The notes under the pieces were generated by a model. It searched no databases, had not been told where the DNA came from, and was given only the letters and a program-made list of their open reading frames with translations. Positions 58,538-64,000 of a DNA stretch of 64,000 nt are shown here, in pieces (the first letter of the stretch is position 1; each line of letters opens with the position of its first letter). Where the stretch lies: contig JADJRT010000006.1 in the NCBI GenBank assembly GCA_016712035.1, positions 124,001 through 188,000 of the forward strand, given 5' to 3'. The position numbers and the translations under genes were made by a program. The DNA comes from Flammeovirgaceae bacterium (GTDB lineage Bacteria > Bacteroidota > Bacteroidia > Cytophagales > Cyclobacteriaceae).

Positions 58538-58628
58538 GATTAATTATTTTGGATAAATGACTTTCTATTAACGTTAAAAATTATGCCATGTTATGCTCTA
58601 CTGATAACAAAGAGTTAACAATTCGATG

Positions 58629-58664
58629 TGTAGACATATTCCCCGATTAGTGGGCATGTCTACA
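58629..58664. promoter_or_regulatory. Hairpin/operator-like inverted repeat
   Basis: TGTAGACAT (58,629-58,637) and ATGTCTACA (58,656-58,664) form a perfect nine-base inverted repeat with an inner CCC/GGG. It lies between the peptidase stop and the lipoprotein start on the same strand, so it could be the peptidase terminator (no T-run seen) or an operator of the cluster. Confidence 0.4.
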
Positions 58665-58727
58665 GAGTGTGAGCATTTTTCAAAACCTAGTACATTCAAT
58701 TTTTGTAAAAATACAAATGACACCCAA

Positions 58728-61357
58728 TCAGGATGCCACTTGCAATGCGGACGCTCGATTTATTAACGGGTAGCTCCCCAAATAGATTGAATTGAAAATC
58801 AACTTATACGTGTTGCGTGACTGTCCACGAAACTGAGGCCGGAAGCCAATCAAAATCACATTTCCTTTTTCATGAACAACATTCATCATGGCACCTTTAT
58901 TTTTTATTCTGTTTGGATTAAGTGCCCAGCCACTCATCAGTAAATCATTGGAGGCATAGGTTGCCACAGCCGTTACATTCGGACGCGGTGGTGGTATCTT
59001 TACTAATTCGTTTCCACCTTCTGCCTTGCGGGAAATGGTAACGGTTTCAAAAGCACTACTGCGCGAGTACGAAGCCGCTCCTTCTGCTTTCATACCAAAG
59101 GCCAATGGATCGGCATTATTCACTTTCATTCGGATGATCGATCCCGGAATAAAAAACTGACTCGAAGCTATTCCCTCAGTAATATTTTTTACCGGAAGGG
59201 CAAACTGATCAATCGCCAGGTTACACGCCTGATCGAACATGATCATAACACCACCCTTTTTAACATATTCATTCAGCGCCATTACGCCTTCCAACTCTAT
59301 ACCCCCACATAGGGCTCGGGCATAGTGCCGGGCTTGTGGCCGCGCATAATATCTTCTGGAGCCTGCGAGGGAAATATAATGGCACTGTATGCACTTAAGT
59401 CTTTACTTTTTATATCATTGTTGTGCAGGGTGTCTAAGTCAAACTCAAACTGTTCTAAAACCCAACGCGTCCAGCCTTCATCAATGCTTGCATCCCACGA
59501 TTTGTAAAGGCCCACTTTAACTTTTTTCAAAGGCTTACTTTCCCCGGAAGGTTTAGCTGACAAACTGGTAAAAGACACTCCCAGCTCTTTGCTCATCTTA
59601 TCTACAAGTTCAGAAGTTTTGCTTCCACTTTCAATAATAAATGTGCCCTTCACAAACGTGTTATTACCATCCTTAAAATCAGCTTGCGCGATGGAAATCT
59701 TCTCACCATTCTTTTGAATGCGATTAATAACCGTTGCCGTTATATTCTCCTTGTTATCAAGTGCATACCCAAATCCTGCTTTACCGGAAATACTACCCGC
59801 AGGCATTTTTATAGCGGCTGCCACTTTCTTTGTCTTAGCTGTGAACGCAGTAGTAACACGCTCTACATCAACGCCCATCGACATGGGTAAAGTCCATCCC
59901 GTAAGGTCATATGGAGTAACAGGCGGCCCACCCGGATATAAATAGAGGTCCGGATATTTTTGCTTCTCCATTAAATCCGATAGGTACGGTCGGAATGACT
60001 GTGCACCATACATGATATAGCTTCCGGATTCGTATTCCTTGTCCCCTACTTTAAAGTTGGCAGTGGCTTCTTCAACATCGATACCCCCGCGCATAAATAC
60101 ATTTACGAGATTAACCGCTTCGCCTTTATCCCATTGTGCTTTTGGAATTACATAGGCAAAGGCACCTTCTTTATCTTCAATAGCATCTTTGCCCATCGCA
60201 TAGATGTTATACAAAAGTTCATCATGTTTTTCAGAGGCCAGATCAAGCACGGCCATAGAAGCTTCCAACATATAATCCACCGCATCTCTAAAATGTGATT
60301 CCCCACCTTTCCATGGATACGGATAAAAAACTTCTGTGCCATCGCTTGTCGCACGACCTCCAATCATTTTAGGAATAGAATCGGGTGGATAAAATCTTGG
60401 GGTTGGCGAAGTGTGAGCTGTTTCGGTAAGAATACCAATTTGATTATGATAATAGGGTGTTGTACGCATGCCCCCGTTCCACCACATTTCAAAGGTAGTC
60501 TGCGAAACCGCGCCCGGCATTTTCTTCATGGCAAAACGATTGGCCATAGCGGTTCCAACTAAATTAACACCAGTTGTAACACCCGGATGAATTTTCATGT
60601 TAACCGGGCTTCTAAACGGAGGAATAAAAATTCGCGCCCACGCTGGTGACGATTGATGATGATTATGAACAATCTGCGGATACCATTCCGTATAAAGGAC
60701 TTTCATCACCGCTTGAGTCTCGGGCATGTTGCCCATAAACCAATCGCGGTTGTTGTCATGCCCAACATACTCCTGATACAAAATAGGTGGCCCCGATGTT
60801 TCATACATAGTTCCAAGATTCTTTCGATACCACGCACCTTCAATATCTAAACCATCCGGGTTAATAACAGGCACTACCAACGTGATAACATTGTCACGGA
60901 TTTTTTTCATCTCATCCGATTCTTCGGCTGCAATCCGATACAATAATTCTGGCGTCATCTGCGCATGTGCTTTTTCAGAAGCATGCATCCCGCCATCGAA
61001 CCAAATAATTGCCTTTCCTTCTTTCGCTAACTGTTGCGCTTCCTTTTCTGAAATTTTGGCGCGGGCCATTTTCTCACTGATACTTTTCCACGTATCAAGC
61101 GATTTCATATTCTTTTCACTTGAAATAAATATTAGTTTGATAGGCCGGCCCCTTACGGATTTGCCGATCTCCGTAACTTTCACCCGATCAGTAGCGGCAT
61201 CCAGCTTTTCATAATAGGCCAACATTTGATCATAGGTGGCCATTTTGTAATCAGCACCGGGTTCGAAGCCAAAAGTTGCCGATGGTTTTGGTATTTGACC
61301 AAAGGCCGGCACCAACACGATGAGTGCCAAAATCAAACTGAATAAATTTCTTTTCAT
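58728..61357 (-). CDS. Secreted M14-family zinc carboxypeptidase, one frameshift
   Basis: About 876 residues. ATG 61,357 is chosen because it starts a signal peptide (FSLILALIVLVPAFGQ); an upstream in-frame Met would overlap the superoxide dismutase gene. The M14 zinc site shows as GGMHASEKAHA (HxxE) and a following His in QIVHNHHQSSPAW. Arg/Asn substrate residues lie near VPVINPDGL and NNRDW. The C-terminal third is a class I glutamine amidotransferase-like domain (YSAIIFPSQAPEDIMRG, MALNEYVKKGGVMIMFDQA). The break at C-run 59,302-59,306 needs one more base. The protein is probably periplasmic or extracellular and degrades peptides for nutrition. Confidence 0.87.
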
Positions 61358-61394
61358 AGTTAACGAAATAGTAAGAAGTACTTTTAAAATAAAA

Positions 61395-61967
61395 TTATAG
61401 AGCGGCTTCAACGATCACCCCACACGCTACACGACCACCGGCAGCACCCGTTGGTTGAGTTTTAAAATCATCCAACTTTTCGTGAATAATAACTCCTTTG
61501 TTAAGAATGTTGCTGCTTTCATCGCCACCAATAGTCCAACCCATTATATCCTGGCTCCACGATACGTTGCCATCAGCATCGGCTACGAGATTAATTACAT
61601 CGCCAGCATGAAATTGCCCCTCACCTCTTTTACCGTGATCAACGCCCCCTGGATTCCAATGACCACCCGCAGAGCTCGCATCAGGTGCACTACAGTCTCC
61701 GTTTTGATGCAAGTGCAAGGCGTGCTCACCTGGTGTTAAACCTTGAATCTCTAAAGTCATTCGAACGGTCATGGCATCGAGCTGCGTAAACGTGGCCGTA
61801 CCTGTTACTGAACTTCCGCTCGCACTATTCATAGTGGCCATTGCGGTTAGCTGAACCGCAGATTCCTCCACAGGCATATCTTCCTGGTTCTCCTCTTTCT
61901 TAGCAGGTGAACAAGCCATCACCATTCCAAGGCAAAAAGCAATAATTGACAATCTGTACGCTTTCAT
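61395..61967 (-). CDS. sodC: Cu/Zn superoxide dismutase lipoprotein
   Basis: 190 residues with a lipoprotein signal (FCLGMVMACSPAK, Cys19). Copper/zinc ligands appear in family order: HALHLHQNGDC (two His), GGHWNPGG, HGKRGEGQFHAGD (bridging and zinc His plus Asp) and GVIIHEKLDDF. The disulfide partners are in GDC and RVACGVI. It converts superoxide in the periplasm or on the surface. It lies 37 bases upstream of the peptidase start on the same strand, a likely two-gene unit. Confidence 0.92.
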   Translation of the reverse strand: MKAYRLSIIAFCLGMVMACSPAKKEENQEDMPVEESAVQLTAMATMNSASGSSVTGTATFTQLDAMTVRMTLEIQGLTPGEHALHLHQNGDCSAPDASSAGGHWNPGGVDHGKRGEGQFHAGDVINLVADADGNVSWSQDIMGWTIGGDESSNILNKGVIIHEKLDDFKTQPTGAAGGRVACGVIVEAAL

Positions 61968-62205
61968 AGTTTTTAATTTTTTGGTTTACCGTGTTTGAGT
62001 TCTGAAAGTACAAAAAATGACGAGTGATGGCAACCTGAATTATGTGAGCAATCCGGTCTGTTGATTGGCGGTATCTAGCAGCTTCCAATAATTCGATTTA
62101 CTGCCAACACGGGTTATCTTATCATGCTAAAATTTAATAGCACTTTTTGAATTGAAATGTTTTGAAATCCTTTTTTCAGAAATCATTTTCGTTTAGTTTG
62201 GATGC

Positions 62206-63389
62206 ATGGCACGTAATAAGGGAAAAAATTTGATGGAACAAACCATGCGCTGGTTTGGACCAACCGATCCGGTTAGCCTTAGCGATATCCGTCAGGCGGG
62301 ATGTACCGGAGTAGTTACCGCGTTACATCACATTGCTGTAGGCGAGGTTTGGCCAATAGAAGAAATTAACATCCGAAAAAATGAAATTGAAACGGCTGGT
62401 TTAACCTGGACCGTTATTGAAAGCCTGCCTATTCATGAGGACATAAAGAAAAACGCAGGTCTGGTTGAAACGTATATAGAAAAATACAAAATCAGTTTAC
62501 GAAACGTTGCTCACTGTGGCCTGAAAGTAGTAACTTACAACTTCATGCCCATACTGGATTGGATGCGTACCGATCCCTATTATGAACTGGCCGATGGTAG
62601 CAAAGCATTGCGTTTTGAAAAATCAGCATTCATTGCATTCGATTTGTTCTTATTGAAAAGGCCTGGTGCTGCTCGCGAATATACGGCCGAAGAAATCGAA
62701 AAAGCGAAGACAGTTTTTGATCTGATGAATGATCAACAAAAAGATTTGCTCTATAAAAATACATTGATGGGCTTGCCGGGCGGGAATGAACCCTTTACCC
62801 GTGAAGAACTTCTCGCCATGTTTGAATCGTATTCGAATATTGACAGGAAAAAACTCAAACAAAACTTATACAACTTTCTACGACAAGTTGTGCCCACTGC
62901 ACAAGCGGTTGGTCTAAAACTCGCTATCCATCCCGATGATCCTCCATTTCCGGTTCTGGGCTTGCCGCGCATTGTAAGTACGGAGCAGGATGCGCAGGAT
63001 CTTTTAGAAGCGGTGCCCTCCCCTGCTAATGGATTATGTTTTTGCACCGGCTCGTATGGGGTGCGTTCTGATAATGATTTGCCCGGAATGGGAAAACGCT
63101 TAGGCGATAGAATTCATTTTTTACATTTACGAAATACGAGACGCGATCGTGAAGGCAACTTTTATGAAGCCGATCATTTAGATGGTGATACCGATATGGC
63201 GTTGGTGATGAAAGAAATTGTATCGTTAATGCAACGGACTGGCAATTCGATACCGATGCGGCCCGATCATGGTCACCAGATGCTCGATGATCTTTCTAAA
63301 AAACAAATCCCGGCTACTCGGCTACTGGGCGCTTGCGCGGACTAGCTGAATTACGTGGACTGGAGCAAGGTGTTGCTTTGTTTGTGTAA
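62206..63389 (+). CDS. uxuA: Mannonate dehydratase, one frameshift near the end
   Basis: It dehydrates D-mannonate to 2-keto-3-deoxygluconate in glucuronate breakdown. The family blocks are clear: MRWFGPTDPVSLSDIRQAG, VTALHHIAVGEVW, HCGLKVVTYNFMPILDWMR, KLAIHPDDPPFPVLGLPRI, CTGSYGVRSDNDLPGM, FLHLRNTRRD and MRPDHGHQMLDD. The metal-site His and Cys residues are present. At A-run 63,298-63,303 one A is missing; restoring it replaces the abrupt end with KTNPGYSATGRLRGLAELRG and carries the frame to TAA 63,389, the normal length of about 395. No other glucuronate genes are within the window. Confidence 0.93.
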
Positions 63390-63492
63390 ATTTTTCTTGA
63401 GATTATTTTCTAAAAATGACAACCGTCATTTATTTACTCAATTCTGTTGATGACATTCATTGCAGGGAATTAGCCATTAAAACAACTATGCT

Positions 63493-63945
63493 ATGCCACT
63501 CAATTTTGAAAAGCATGCAGCCAAAGGCAATGAGTTTGTCAATCGGTTAGCAGCGCGTTTGGGCGATGAAAATAATACGGATCGAGCCGGTAGGGTTTTA
63601 CGATCTGTGTTACACACGTTGCGCAGCAGACTGACGCTCGAAGAGTCATTTCAGTTGCTTGCTCAATTACCTATGGCCATTAAAGCACTCTATGTGGAGG
63701 GCTGGCAACCTTCACGAAGTCATGTGCTACTACGCACCATGAACGAGTTTGGAAAAGAAGTAATGCGCCTGGATGGACTTTCTGCCTGGCGCGATTTTTC
63801 AAATCTTGAGGATGCGATTAAGGGTATTGAAGCCGTAGTGAAAACAATGGCCGATTATGTTTCGGCTGGCGAACTCCACGACATGATTGCCGTGCTTCCG
63901 GAAGATATGAAGGATTCGTTTGTAGTGTGGTCACACACTCCTTGA
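63493..63945 (+). CDS. DUF2267 family protein
   Basis: The 150-residue all-helical protein matches DUF2267 in layout: FVNRLAARLGDENNTDRAGR, VLHTLRSRLTLEESFQLLAQ, LPMAIKALYVEGWQPS, and a repeated-type second half ending HDMIAVLPEDMKDSFVVW. The function is unknown, though members often occur near stress genes. ATG start, about 100 bases after uxuA in the same direction. The final 55 bases of the window hold nothing recognisable. Confidence 0.85.
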   Translation: MPLNFEKHAAKGNEFVNRLAARLGDENNTDRAGRVLRSVLHTLRSRLTLEESFQLLAQLPMAIKALYVEGWQPSRSHVLLRTMNEFGKEVMRLDGLSAWRDFSNLEDAIKGIEAVVKTMADYVSAGELHDMIAVLPEDMKDSFVVWSHTP

Positions 63946-64000
63946 ATTATTTGCCCCCAGGCATGCTAGGGCGTACTTCAATTTTACTAGGCAATGTTCT

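Overview
The window looks like chromosomal DNA of a Bacteroidota bacterium, most likely a gliding-type Cytophagales relative. The signs are a protein with a type IX secretion (T9SS) C-terminal sorting domain plus a stray second T9SS tail, several of the 800-residue MacB/FtsX-type permeases usual in this phylum, DUF2911, DUF4386 and DUF6544 proteins, TAnnTTTG-type -7 boxes before the two cold-shock genes, and a near absence of Shine-Dalgarno sequences. No rRNA, tRNA, CRISPR array, integrase or transposase was seen.

Layout. 1-9.6 kb: housekeeping and hypothetical genes (MpaB-like oxygenase, short-chain dehydrogenase, DUF2911, CvfB-like RNA-binding protein, cold-shock protein copy 1, an intact MacB-like permease, DUF4386, TfoX). 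9.8-15.1 kb: a broken MacB-like permease and an ABC-2 exporter (ATPase plus permease). 15.1-20 kb: a VOC protein, a lipoprotein, a mosaic zinc-finger/Vsr-nuclease protein and a convergent Schlafen/AlbA_2-type gene. 20-30 kb: cold-shock copy 2 between a gene and its decayed partial duplicate, a truncated rlmF, a LOV photoreceptor-phosphatase, a second MpaB-like protein, the cysteine operon (cysE/epsC-cysM), then 1.2 kb of repeats. 30-42 kb: a large T9SS repeat protein, a reductase, tandem GlxA-type regulators, a GNAT enzyme, a barrel protein and an esterase. 42-52.7 kb: a DUF6544 gene, a junction of two truncated loci, then a three-gene minus-strand operon encoding a PLD-SNF2 translocase, an N6-adenine methyltransferase ending in an AlbA_2 domain, and a zinc-ribbon PD-(D/E)XK nuclease. 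54-64 kb: an envelope cluster with a leucine-rich repeat protein, an M14 metallopeptidase, Cu/Zn superoxide dismutase, mannonate dehydratase and a DUF2267 protein.

The best candidate for a little-described system is the 43,980-52,635 operon, which has the make-up of a restriction or anti-phage locus but does not match a standard BREX, DISARM or type I layout that I know. The second candidate is the 16.6-18.8 kb protein: two HTH-like repeats, three treble-clef zinc modules, a Vsr-like nuclease, and three or four more zinc modules.

One caution governs the whole annotation. About 30 single-base indels, nearly all in short homopolymers and mostly losses, break otherwise well-conserved genes on both strands and in every functional class. 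This fits uncorrected long-read sequencing error better than widespread decay. I therefore give such genes as whole CDSs over their reconstructed span, state where each break lies, and reserve 'pseudogene' for truncated or duplicated remnants.
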